A DNA stretch of 64,000 nucleotides from contig OX359245.1 of assembly GCA_947179485.1 (NCBI GenBank), positions 40,225,067 through 40,289,066 on the forward strand, in the 5' to 3' direction. Position 1 is the stretch's first letter, and each line of letters starts with the position of its first letter. The notes beneath the pieces are model-generated. The model was not told the DNA's origin. It saw nothing but the letters and a program-made list of their open reading frames with translations, and made no database searches. The translations under genes and the position numbers were made by a program. The stretch is from Allacma fusca (Eukaryota; Arthropoda; Collembola; Symphypleona; Sminthuridae). Shown here one piece after another: positions 24,635 through 35,370 of this stretch.

Positions 24635-27008
24635 AAACCTAATGAATATTCCCCGGCTGAAGTGCCAACGTGTGCTGGAGTTAATGCGGAGTCAATTGAA
24701 TTCCAGAATTCCATCAATTCAGAACAAGATAATGAGGTAATTATATGACCATTTCCCCCTGATTTTCTGCAAATAATTGCATCAGATAATAAAATCCAAA
24801 ATCTTCGTGCTTTTACAGAAATGTTTTATACATCCGTACTGTGAACTATCGCCTGAAGAAAGCAATTTGATCATCACAGCATTTGCATTAAAACACAATC
24901 TGACGAAAGTTGGAACGGAAGACTTATTGACATTGCTTGCCCTGCATATGCCAAGAGACTCCTTTCTGCCATCAAGTTTTTATTCGTTAAGGAAAGACTT
25001 AAATGTCGATCAGACTTCTTGTACTACCCACTATATTTGTTCAAATTGTAAAGCCTACGTAAATGCGGAAGATTCGTTCTGCGAAGAATGCAATTTTCAA
25101 ATTAATGTCGCCGATTTGAGATCCAGCAACAATTATTTTTTTACTTTCAACCCGGCAGTCATGTTGAAAGAAATTTTACAGAGTGAAGCCGTTGCAGATA
25201 ATTTAGCTGCTAACCTAAGAAGACGCAATTTAGAGAATACTACGCATGTGGAGGATATTGTACATGGACGCTGTTACAAAGCCCTTCATCTCGGTGAGCA
25301 AGACTTTTCTTGTTCCTTGAACACTGATGGAATATCGCCATTTCGCTCTTCAAAATTCAGTCTAACTCCTGTTCTTATATCTATAAATGAGCTCGACTAC
25401 AACATACGAAGAACAAATACAGTGTTGGCAGGCTTATGGTTCAGCTCAGAAAAACCGAATTACAATGCTTTTCTGAAGCCCATCGTCGACGAGTGCAATA
25501 AATTAAGCACACATCCAATTGAATGGTCAGCTAATAACTACATATTTTCAAGTTTTGTGTATTTTCCTATATTTGTCGCCGATTCAGTTGCCCGATGTGC
25601 TGTTCAAGGTATGAATCAGTTTAATGGGGCTTTTGGTTGCCCCTGGTGCAATCAAAAGGGGGAGACATGCTGGATTACACCAACCACCCATAAATGGATT
25701 TACCCACCCACTTGTACTATGGACTTACGAACTGAAGAATCATTTTTGGCAAGTCTGGAAGCATTAGCGGAGTCGCTGCAAAACGGCTCATGCAGACAAA
25801 AGCACATTAATGGTGTCAAATTTGCATCCCCATTGTTGACTCTGAGAAAATTCAACATTGTTGATGGTTTTGCTTACGATGTGATGCATTCAGCTTTTTT
25901 AGGGGTGTCCAAAATGTTCACATTATTGTGGATCGAGTCTTCCAATTCATCCGCACCGTACTACATAGGCAACAAAGTCAAACGTATGGAGAAATTACTT
26001 TTAAATGCAAAGGTGCCGTACGAATTTGATAGAACGCTGCGCTCATTTTCAACGATCAAATACTGGAAAGCTTCCGAGTGGCGCTCTTGGACATACGTTT
26101 GTTTTAGCATCACAAAAGGGTTCCTACCAGACGTGTATAGAAAACATTTTTTGAAGTATGCAAATTCAATCATGCTGTTATCTGATGAAAAAATTACCGA
26201 ACTTGATTTTCTGCACGCCCAAGATCAGTTGCATAGTTTTGTGTATCAAGCCAAAAATTTATATGGTATGAAATGTTGTACTTTTAACTTGCACATACTT
26301 TTGCACGCTACGAATTGTGTCAGAAATTGGGGGCCGCTGTGGGCCTATTCCGCATTTCAATTCGAAAACTTCAACGGAATTTTATCCTCTATGTTTCGGA
26401 GTAGCCAACAAGTCCTAACACAGATCCGATCAAGATTCTTGGAACTCATGGCTTTAAAGCATCATGGAACCCGGCGAATTGAAAACCCTGTTGTGCTGGA
26501 ATATTTTCAGTCATTGTTGTCCTCGCATCGATTTATGCATTCAGCATGTAAGACTAACGATGGCTGCGTGTTTCTAGGCCCGAGTAAAGATTATATATTT
26601 TCGGATGAAGAGAAGATTAAACTAGCTCGAATTAAAATTACGTGCGCCAAAGGACGGAGCTTTAGAAAATGCATAATACATGGTAAAATATTTTGCACTG
26701 AAGAGAACGCAACGACCAAACGGAACAACGCCATTGTTGCAACAACAGAAAACAAGTTTTTTGTAGTTAGGAAACTTTTATATGTTGAATTTTGTGGAAT
26801 TAAGCAAGGTTGCGCAATAGTTAGCAGAATCAATGTGTTTTACCCTGAGCCTGCAAGCTCATATTTGATTTCAGTTAGAAGTATTAATTCAAGAATGGAC
26901 ATAATAAGCATTACGAGTATTCAGAGGCAGAAGTTTTTTAATTTGTATAGCTTAAGCTCTGAGTTGAAGTTTTTGATCCGGCTTCCAAACATTGTTGAAT
27001 TAGAATAA
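24635..27008 (+). CDS. CACTA/EnSpm-like (Tnp2-type) transposase
   Basis: Exon 24635-24736 (phase 0 to 0) joins a long exon 24819-27008 of about 729 codons ending in TAA; more 5' exons lie upstream. The long exon starts after an AG acceptor in the sequence reading KCFIHPYCELSPEES. A zinc-ribbon-like C-x2-C-x10-C-x2-C (CSNCKAYVNAEDSFCEEC) follows. Family motifs then appear: NTDGISPFRSSKFSL, VLAGLWFSSEKPNYN, FNGAFGCPWCNQKGE, DGFAYDVMHSAFLGV and a C-terminal LHILLHATNCVRNWG followed by GPLWAYSAFQFENFNG. These match the pattern of animal CACTA-like transposases. The reading frame is uninterrupted, unlike its relative at 16-17.6 kb. It should act in the nucleus on the element's TIR and subterminal repeats. 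Confidence 0.85.
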
Positions 27009-27250
27009 GCAGCAAATCAGCTATGAAGGAATAAATACATCACGAGCAAAATAATTGTGCTCATATTTATGTGCTCATTATATTGTCTTCAGTTTGTTTA
27101 CAAATGTGCACCAACTAAATTACAAATAACTACTGTGAAGCTTTGTGCACAAATTTTGGGTAGAAATTTGATTTGAGCAGAATTGTGCAGCTAATTTCCA
27201 TGCGGGATGATTACCGGTGACATTGCATTTAAATTATACGTGGGTACATA

Positions 27251-28187
27251 TAAGGAATGTCGATTGAAAATGCCCTCGCATATATGCCTGCCAAGCTGAA
27301 TATGCCCAAAATGCCCGCCAACGTGACATATTTTTGGGCATATTGGCATATTTGGTAAATGCCCTGAATTGGGGCATTTTCGGCAGGGCATATTCGACAT
27401 TTTCGACATTTGTAGGCATATTCACCTGGGAATATTCTTCATTTCTGGTAGGTAAAACTCAGTTATACAATCGAGCCAAAAATGCCACTATTCAATATTG
27501 AAATGAAATCCTATTAAAGGCGTGCATGGCAATTTTGTTTAAATGTGTTATATTTCAAAAGATACTCGCTGTGTATCATACAGACGCTTTATGTTGAATT
27601 ATTGACGAATGCAATTTTGTTGCATTTTGTATAAAGTTAATCAGAAGACGTGAAAAATAAGTGACGAATACGTCATCAACAAACCCTCCCCATCAGAACT
27701 TGGATTTGTATAACTTTCATCCTCTGTAGCAGTGCTCGGCCACCAGCGTAAATAAAATTTCTCAAATTTTCAGACCAGTGCTTCGAGGTTGGCATAGTTT
27801 ATTGCGTTCCAAAATGTGATTTTTGTCTAGTAATAACAATGATTAGACGTTTTAAAAACTACAACTCCTACAATTGTCTACTGACCAGATTTATTTACCT
27901 GTGTGCTAAAACCGTCGAGTAATCGTTTTTAGTTATAACGATGTGAGCGGGGTAGTGTGCAGTAGTAGCAAGTGGAAGTAGTAGCAGCAACCAATAACGT
28001 CTGGAAAAGGTAATCCCCCCGAAAATTTGAACTGAATATGCCCAAAATGCCGAATATGCCCAGGAATGAAAATGCCCAAAAGGCCCGTGCCGAATATGCC
28101 CAAAATCTACGTATTTGCCTAAAGTTGAAAATGCCCAAAATGCCAGATGCCTACTATGCCATGGCATTTTCAAATCGACAATCCCTA
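27251..28187. mobile_element. non-autonomous hAT element, perfect 8-bp duplication
   Basis: A 937-bp element flanked by identical GGTACATA octamers (27243-27250 and 28188-28195). Its ends pair as TAAGGAATGTCGATTGAAAA and, reverse-complemented, TAGGGATTGTCGATTTGAAA. The interior near both ends is built of AATATGCCCAAAATGCC-like words in both orientations. The open frames inside are low-complexity shadows of these words. It inserted 36 bases from the right end of the CACTA-like element. Confidence 0.88.
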
Positions 28188-28195
28188 GGTACATA

Positions 28196-31079
28196 CTACA
28201 CTAATAGGATTTAATTAACAAAGCAGGTCAAACTCAAGTCCATTACAAAACGACCATAAGAATAGCAGAGACAAATTCCGGTATTACAGCCGGTTTCGGT
28301 TGGCATTATCATCACATTATGTTACAAATTGTTACTATTCTGTCACTAACAAACATTCATATGGTGCATGCAACCAGATTATCCTTTCTTATTATTGACC
28401 ACTTCCTGTCCGTTGATTTAAACCTTCGCGCGTTTGTAGTACACATTGAAGCTTCGCGCGTTTGTGATTCAATGGCATCGCCATGAAGCAATGCCAAAAG
28501 GTTGTTTACTATTTCACTACATAGCCCAACAAGCCGGTGGTATATTACAGCAAGCAAACCGAGAAGCACAGCGAGCTGAAACTCTGTCGCAGAGGAGAGC
28601 TGTTTCAGCTCGCTGTGCTTCTTGGCTGTATACCACCTGCTTAAAATACTGCAATCTGATTATTTTGTCAAATCGAAGCCGAAAGGGCACTATGATCTAT
28701 CATTCAAACTAAATATACTTTCTAATTTCCCAGACCTTAAAAGAAAGAAACCTTGAAAAGAGGAGAATTTTAGTGACTGAACTTTGTACGCATAAGTGTG
28801 GGATTCCTGTTAGGGAAAATCAAATGGAATTGAAAGTACTTATTGTAACACTTTATATTTACGTGAGTTAATTTCTCAAATACTGTATTGCTGAAGTAAC
28901 TTATTTGCTCACATTTTTTAATTACAAGCCTTAGCATCCACATTTGATCTTTATATCCCCTAAACATATCATTTCGGAAATAAGGATTGATTTGTAGGAA
29001 CCATGAATTTCAGTGACTATTGCACGTGAAACGTGTTGCGCTACTACGAATTCCTTTAATTTTTCCTATTTTAAATAATCAGTGCATCCAGTGACGGAGA
29101 CATCAGTTGCAGTATTACGGTACAACCGAGCTGTATACAAATTATAATAAAATGATAAAAAATCATTATTTGATCAGCACGTTGTGCTGATCCACTAAGG
29201 GGCGAAGCACCATACAATGATGCAACAGCAAGATTTAATAACAACGGAATGGTGGTATTAAATTGATCAAGCGATTAGTTAAATTCTACGTGTATAGCGA
29301 AATACTGAGTTTGGGAGAGCACCTTGTTGGGCCGGAGCATTGTACAATTATTTTTGATGATGTAATGTTTACGACGAATTGTTAGTCTTACAATTAATAG
29401 TTCACGTGTCTTATATGAGATTAATTTTCCCGGCGAAGCGGGCTATTAACATTAAGCCTTCTCGACAGGCCTTAATACGGGATCTACAGCAATTTACTAT
29501 AGGACTTAAGTTTTTGTACGCTCACAATTCTCAAGTACTTGCCCCTGTGAAGCACAGGGCTTTTACTAGTTCCAATTAAGATGCACAATACCTTGTGTTG
29601 TAAACACGTACTTTTAATTTTGTACAAGTATACTTGTAAAATAAAGGCACATCATGTTAGCTCTGACATAAAAGAGAAAACACGACAAATCCTTTTAGTC
29701 TTCCAAAGTAATATAAGCTACTGGATTGCAGTCACAATGTAGTACAAATGACATAATTTTGCAGGGCAAAATGAAACATTTTTAACTACACCCGAAATTG
29801 TGAAACCATTTTTTCAGTATAATGCATTCCACGTATAGTGATTCCCAATTGATTGCAAAAAAGCTGCCAATAAACAAGGAGCCAATATATCTTACTACTA
29901 CAATCGAATCTCCTTATAGCGTCTCTCCCTATAGAGTCACTCTCCCTATAAAGTCATCCTGGGATTTTCCCAAGCTGTATTATATGATATTTTCCACCCT
30001 TATAGCGTCACTCGTTATAACGTCAGTTCCTTTATCAAGTCGTTTTTTATAGCCGTAGGGTGATATGCGAACGCTTATTATGTCATGTTGACTTTACAAA
30101 ACGTCAAACCTTGCTAAATTACTTACATACAATTGCTGTCATTTTTACTCGACTCTACAATGTCACTATAACTGCACTGGCTGATGCGGCGCCGTTATAA
30201 AAGATTGGACGAAATGTATTAACGTCAGGAATTTTCAAATAAAATGCACTCGAAAAGCAGCAACAGAATTCAAGCTACTCAACTCAGCCCGAATGATCGT
30301 TTCATGTTTTGAAACTACATGCGAAGAGTCAACGGTAATTATTGCACATTGGTTTAACTCATGGCAATGCCAGTAATTGTCAATTATAATATTTATTCAT
30401 AATTTGAAATGGTGAATTGTAAATATATATAGCAAGCGTGTTTCACGTCATTAAGTAAGCCTCATCCATGAAAATCCAAATTTCCCAGCTTTAATGTTTT
30501 TTTCGCCTCAACTAAAGAACTGATAGTTCAGAAATTAATTGTTTACTGCAAACTTTTGTAAATGAGCTGAGAAACTTGTGCTGCATTGGAAAGATATTTT
30601 TTGTAAGTTTGCTTGATATTTTCATTTCATAAATGTCAGCAGTCAGACAAATATTTTCATGATTTCTTTTGAAGTATCCCTACGAGTAAATGCTCCTTTA
30701 AAAATAGGCACACATCGATTACTCGGACGCTGATCCTGGTCGTGTCCTGTATTTTCAATTCCAATTGGGTCGCATCATTGCCTCAGGACGAAAATACCAG
30801 AAATCTCTTCATGCAAGTGAGTAGAACTCCGTAGCATTTTTATGTATATAAATATAGATAATTTTATCAATTAATGTTTTGAGTTATGTTTAGTCTCGCA
30901 GAAATATAATGCAATATGGAATTATTCGGCAATGATTTTAAATTAAACATTATTTAAGAAAATATTGGTGGCTGTTTATAGATTGTTGTATTAATTTTTA
31001 GTTAGACATCTCTAAAATCTGTGAGTTTATAGTTGCTTGCATACACGCTGAACATGGTGAATAAATTTTAGACAATTCT
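28196..31079. other. intergenic region with hairpins and degraded repeats
   Basis: No gene is supported in this stretch. It holds the long hairpin at 28529-28650, a cluster of GC-rich short palindromes at 29172-29560, and at about 29890-30190 degenerate repeats of a CTTATAGCGTCACTC-like word that look like a decayed pogo/Tigger MITE without clear ends. Confidence 0.5.
28529..28650. repeat. long imperfect hairpin with 21-bp perfect stem
   Basis: The segment 28562-28582 (AGAAGCACAGCGAGCTGAAAC) is perfectly complementary to 28602-28622 across a 19-base loop. The pairing resumes outward with mismatches: AGCCGGTGGTATA on the left against AGCAGGTGGTATA (reverse complement) on the right. It could be a small foldback transposon or an expressed hairpin RNA. 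No flanking duplication was evident. Confidence 0.7.
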
Positions 31080-31309
31080 GTCTCTGGCAGTGCTCTCAGT
31101 TAGACATCATTACTTATTCTTTTCTCATAATTTTGTCTCTAATGGTGTACAGTACTTACTTTTTACTTACTCGCGGGCTTCATGGTAACTACCTTACTTA
31201 CTAATTACTCTCTCAAAATATCATGTCGGAGCGTAATACTTAGTGGCATTTAGCACTTAGCATTTATTGGTCCAGGGGTTGAGCATTCTTTCACACAAAT
31301 GTACCATTT

Positions 31310-31420
31310 TCATGGTAGAAAATCAATTGTTCAAATCTAATACATTTTAAATCATTTCTACGAGCACGTCCTTTATTAATAAGTTTGGAAAATAGACGTT
31401 CCGTAGTTAAAGTTGATGCT
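31310..31420 (-). pseudogene. hAT transposase C-terminal dimerisation remnant
   Basis: On the minus strand this reads SSASTLTTERLFSKLINKG followed by RARRNDLKCIRFEQLIF. That is the hAT C-terminal signature (T-S-S-x-x-S-E-R-x-F-S ... R-N-x-L ... E). Just upstream on the same strand (about 31690-31520) is a short open segment ending in His/Cys residues (CERNFNKKHIRSHLNCIKAKHEH is too long to be certain; key residues are one Cys and spaced His) that may be a BED-finger remnant. The catalytic middle is missing, so this is an internally deleted derivative. Confidence 0.65.
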
Positions 31421-31691
31421 GAACTAGGTTTTGAATCAAAACATGTTGAGGTGGAACACTTTCCTTCCTATCTAGTTCCTCCACAACAATACTCTCTTTT
31501 GCAGACCATGAATTAGTTACATCAATGTTCATGTTTAGCCTTAATACAATTTAAGTGGGATCTTATGTGCTTTTTATTAAAATTACGTTCACACGTCTTT
31601 GGTGATGTTGCTACCGATTCGAGTTTAACGAGTTCAATCGTCACATTTATTGTAAAAGACGCATTGTTTGCCGCTGTTTTATACATACCTA

Positions 31692-31976
31692 ACAATGGAC
31701 CCTTTTCTCCTGCCACACTCCGATCGGCATGATATGCACATGTATGGAAAGCCCGTGCTGAGAGCTTTCCAATGGTGTACATATTATGGCTGTATGGGCT
31801 TTGGATTTCGCGCAAATCAGTCATAAAGTTTTGGTGAGTGGAATATAGCCTCAAATAATTCTGCTCCTTCCAAGAAGTGGTGGCGTGGCGCAGCGTACAG
31901 AGTGCAGAGCGTTGGTGCTCTTTTGCACTCGGGTTCACATCCACCATGGAGCATATACTTTTTGTCATTTTTTTGC
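31692..31976 (+). repeat. left inverted repeat of pogo-family element
   Basis: Nearly identical in reverse complement to 34768-35068. It lacks 19 bases present in the right arm; the missing segment is bounded by ACTC on both sides, pointing to a deletion between short direct repeats. It contains TGGCGCAGCGTA and GGTTCACATCC, close to RNA polymerase III A-box and B-box consensus, about 50 bases apart. Confidence 0.85.
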
Positions 31977-32219
31977 AATCAAATGCATATAGTTTTTTTT
32001 TGTTTCATAATACGCATTAATTTGAATACATAATTCCATACAATTCATTTTGATATTGTACCAACAGTATATATTGAAAATGCCCTTCATAATATGCATG
32101 TAATAGAACGCGCCATATGATGCAACGTTTTAAGGCAAAACTTATTATTGCTTGAGCCTGTTGAAGTTGAACGGAATGGTGTACTACATAATTACTTGTA
32201 ACATTAATTTGAAAAACTC

Positions 32220-34437
32220 ATGGAGGCTCAAGTTAATCCTCACAATGTTTCAAAAGAATTTGATAGACTAGTGAATGAAAACCTTGATTTTGACAAAGAT
32301 GAGAGCTTAAAACCCGCTGATACTGTCGTGGCACAATTTTTGTTTGACAAGTTTGCCAAAATAACTTGTAAATATGACGTGAAAGAGGCGATAGAAAATT
32401 TTTCAGCAAGTGATGGTAAGTTCTTACGCGTTGATTAATTTAATATTGAAATATCGCATTTGCATTAAAACTTCAAAATGAGATATTAAAGAACAGCCTA
32501 CAATTGGAAAAAATGGCAAAATAACTCATACGTTACGTCAAATTATTTATTGTAGAGAGATTGCAACGCTATTTAGGACGTGAAGCTGGAAAATATGAAG
32601 AAGACTGGGAAGAAAAATCGGAGAGAGTTGATCCTGCTTGGATATACGTGGATGAAACCGAAATAATTGAAAGAGAAAGTGATCCTAGTTATGTCCCCTT
32701 AAAAAGAAAAATTAATGTTTTACAGTTTTGCGCTAATGAAGGTAAGAATTGGAAGTTTGACGCCCTTCGTAGAAGATTCCCGGATCTGAAGGACAGATCG
32801 TACATTGCACGTTGGAAACAACAGGTTTAAAAAACAATAAAGTATTCGCTCTAACTCATATAAGGGGCAGTGGTAAAAACATTTGAAACAATTCTGTAAT
32901 TTTCACGGACATGTTTGAATGCTTTCATTTGTTTGAACTACTGCCTGCATGTTTACAATTAGTTTTAAAGAGCCTTATGCGTACTACAAAGATGGTTTTT
33001 TTATATACATTACATTGTTTTGTATCTACATGATAGCTTTGCACAAATTATTTTCAGGTGGTCCAGGGAGGAACAAAATATGAAAAATACGAAGAAATTG
33101 ATGAATTTGTTTGGTCTATATTTCAAAATACCCGAGCAAATTACAGAGCTGTGAGAGATATTGATCTTCGGGTTTGGGCTTTAGAAAAGTCTCGACAATT
33201 TCAGGAATTTTCATTCAAAGCAAGCCAGTCATGGGCTGAAAATTTTAAGCGAAAACATAAAATTTCCAGCAGAAAAATACAGAAAGTTGTCAGTCAAAGG
33301 GAAATTACAGACGCAAAAATACTGCAAGAAAATGTCAATAAATTTCGGGTGGAAGTAATGAAGGAAGCTCCGAAATATGGTGCAAATTATGTGTGGAATA
33401 CAGATCAAGTTGGAATCAACTACGAAATTCTGCCCACAAGGACACTGTCGTACAAAGGAGAACGAACCACATTTGGTTTTGGATTTTCCCCTAAAAATAA
33501 GGCTACTCATTCATTCACTGTTCAACCAATTATAAGCCTTGAAGGGAAAATAATTGGGGATTTTCTTGTTTGCCTGCAAGAACCTTCTGGAAAACTTGGC
33601 CCTAAAATTCAAGAAAATATTTTTTTAGCCCCAAATTTAACAATCACTTGCAGTGCGTCTGGAAAACTTACCAAATCCCACGTTGAATATTTTTTAGACA
33701 AAGTTGTCATTCCCCATGTTGATAAGGAAGTGTTATTTACTTTTAATCATTGGTCAGCTCAACTCGACGCTGATTTGTATACACGCAGGTTTGGAGTTAA
33801 CAGAGTTCCAGAAGTCAAGCTCATTATAATCCCAGAAAAATGTACTTCACTCTGTCAGCCTTGTGACACGGGATTCAATAGAGAAATGAAGTATATTTTG
33901 AGAGAAATTCATTCTCATGCAACCCTTCATTCGGAAACTATTGAACCTATTAGTGACAGAAATAATTGTATAAAAGCTATTTCTTTGGTGCATTTTATTT
34001 TGTCATCCCCAAAATTTATTCCAGTAATTAGGCATGCCTGGTTCCAAGCTGGACTTCTAGAAGAGGAACCGACATTTAAAAATGTTCGTGATATTTGTTT
34101 TCGATTTATGAAAACAAAATGCGATCATTGTGATCATAAGCCATTTATATGCTGCAGCTGGTGTGACAACACAATATGTTTTGAAGAATTTTTCCACGAC
34201 TACCATGTTATGGTATGTAGCAAGAGTCCATTTTTACAAGCAGATACGTATACTGGTTTCAAACCTACTTCAGCTGTAACATCTAACTCGGAAAAAGAGT
34301 CGGAAAATGTAGTGTTACCTGATGTACAAAACCAGGTAGAAGTTCCTCAAGTAACCCCAAAAGCTTCGGGAAGAAAACCATCCCGCGGAAGAGCTTTGCA
34401 AAGAGCTAATAAAACTAGACCTACCCCTAAAGAATAA
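32220..34437 (+). CDS. pogo-family transposase (CENP-B HTH plus DDE_1)
   Basis: Exons 32220-32415, 32556-32824 and 33058-34437 join in frame. The start MEAQVNPHNVSKEFDRL is the first ATG. Exons 2 and 3 hold a helix-turn-helix pair, including LRVWALEKSRQFQEFSFKA and WAENFKRKHKIS, as in CENP-B/Tc5-type transposases. The DDE_1 domain follows: first Asp in VWNTDQVGINYE, the second motif in FNHWSAQLDADLY, the third Asp in TSLCQPCDTGFNREMK. A Cys/His-rich C-terminus (CDHCDH ... CCSWCDNTICFEEFFHDYH) resembles a zinc finger. The second catalytic Asp, usual before x-W-S, is Asn here. An in-frame TAA (34435-34437) is followed by 44 further open codons ending in an AT-hook (KRGRGRPRGSKRNE), suggesting a late nonsense change. 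Activity is doubtful. Confidence 0.8.
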
Positions 34438-34572
34438 AATCTCTCTGAAGGGTATTTACAAGTGGAGGAATCACCGGCCGTAGAAGCTCGATCAGAACCA
34501 GGTTTACCATGCATTCGTGGGGCTCAAAAACGAGGACGAGGTCGTCCAAGAGGTTCAAAAAGAAATGAGTAA
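34438..34572 (+). pseudogene. orphaned AT-hook tail of pogo transposase
   Basis: In the same frame as the transposase and directly after its TAA stop, this segment stays open to a second TAA at 34570-34572 and ends with the AT-hook motif RGRGRPRGSKRNE. AT-hooks bind the minor groove of AT-rich DNA. It most simply represents the ancestral C-terminus cut off by the stop at 34435-34437. Confidence 0.55.
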
Positions 34573-34767
34573 TTGTCAAATTCTTATAAGGAATTAAATT
34601 GGATGCAAATTTCAATACGAAATCTACATCTAGTACCCCAATGATATCGTTAAACAAGTTGATTAGTATTTGTTAGCCTGATTTTACGAACAATATTTAT
34701 AAACATTAAAAATTGTTTTTCCAACATTTATTTGGAACAGTATATTGTACAGAGCGAAAAATGGTAA

Positions 34768-35068
34768 AAAAAATGACAAAAAGTATATGCTCCATGGTGG
34801 ATGTGAACCCGAGTCCATGTGTAGCGTAAGAGTGCAAAAGAGCAACTACGCTCTGCACTGTGTACGCTGCGCCACGCCACCACTTCTTGGAAGGAGCAGA
34901 ATTATTTGAGGCTATATTCCACTCACCAAAACTTTATGACTGATTTGCGCGAAATCCAAAGCCCACACAGCCATAATATGTACACCATTGGAAAGCTCTC
35001 AGCACGGGCTTTCCATACATGTGCATATCATGCCGATCGGAGTGTGGCAGGAGAAAAGGGTCCATTGT
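34768..35068 (-). repeat. right inverted repeat of pogo-family element
   Basis: Reverse complement of 31692-31976 with a few substitutions and 19 additional bases (near 34817-34835). It has the same A-box-like and B-box-like words on the minus strand. Confidence 0.85.
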
Positions 35069-35370
35069 AAGCCATATTAAGTCATAGATATTGCAGGAGA
35101 ACATTTTGTCTATGGTAGTTTCTCAAGTAAAGAATTGATTACTTACTCAATACTTACGTTTCGATACTTTGAAGTTTGCCACATTTACTCATTACGTACT
35201 CATACTCGTGGATGTGTACGAATACACACATACTCACTTACTCATTTTATGAAAAATTCGAGTAGTGAGTAAAATTAAGAGCACTGGCCTGAGGAACAAA
35301 ACTGACCTGGTTTTTCAAAGGTTCTTTCTCCATGTTCTTTCTTGATTTTTCCGACAGATTTTAAAAAACG

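Larger units (their letters stand above)
21426..27206. mobile_element. apparently complete CACTA-like DNA transposon with BEN gene
   Basis: A 5.78-kb element whose ends are inverted: CCCGCATGGAAAATGCTG on the left and, reverse-complemented, CCCGCATGGAAATTAGCTG on the right. Each is bordered by AT, consistent with a 2-bp duplication. Both subterminal 200-250 bp regions carry many copies of TTGTGCAC/TTGTGAAC-type words in both orientations, as in CACTA/EnSpm elements whose transposase binds subterminal repeats. Inside are two divergent genes: a BEN-domain gene on the minus strand and a Tnp2-like transposase on the plus strand. Both read open through their main exons, so the copy may be recent or autonomous. 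Confidence 0.82.
31693..35067. mobile_element. pogo-family element with ~300-bp inverted repeats
   Basis: A 3.37-kb element bounded by CAATGGACCCTTTTCTCCTG and its exact reverse complement. TA follows the right end (35068-35069) and TA plus one extra A precedes the left end, consistent with a pogo TA duplication. Its inverted repeats are unusually long (about 285 bp left, 300 bp right) and nearly identical. It carries one spliced transposase gene on the plus strand. Confidence 0.8.
31088..35286. mobile_element. hAT element (CAGTGCTCTCA family), copy 2, split by pogo
   Basis: The ends read CAGTGCTCTCAGTTAGACAT on the left and, reverse-complemented, CAGTGCTCTTAATTTTACTC on the right. Outer flanks GTCTCTGG and GCCTGAGG match at only five of eight bases, so it is old or rearranged. 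Its left ~200 bp match, reverse-complemented, the right end of copy 1 (15500-19811), and its right ~200 bp match the left end of copy 1. A pogo-family element occupies 31693-35067. The hAT transposase would run on the minus strand. Confidence 0.75.

Noticed and set aside
27191-28194. Several overlapping open frames rich in Met-Pro-Asn-Met-Pro
   Set aside because: They are translations of the AATATGCCC word repeats of the hAT element at 27251-28187, open in several frames at once.
31522-31968. 148-residue minus-strand open frame
   Set aside because: It spans the pogo inverted repeat and neighbouring hAT sequence; most of its length is repeat DNA duplicated at 34.8-35.07 kb in another frame.
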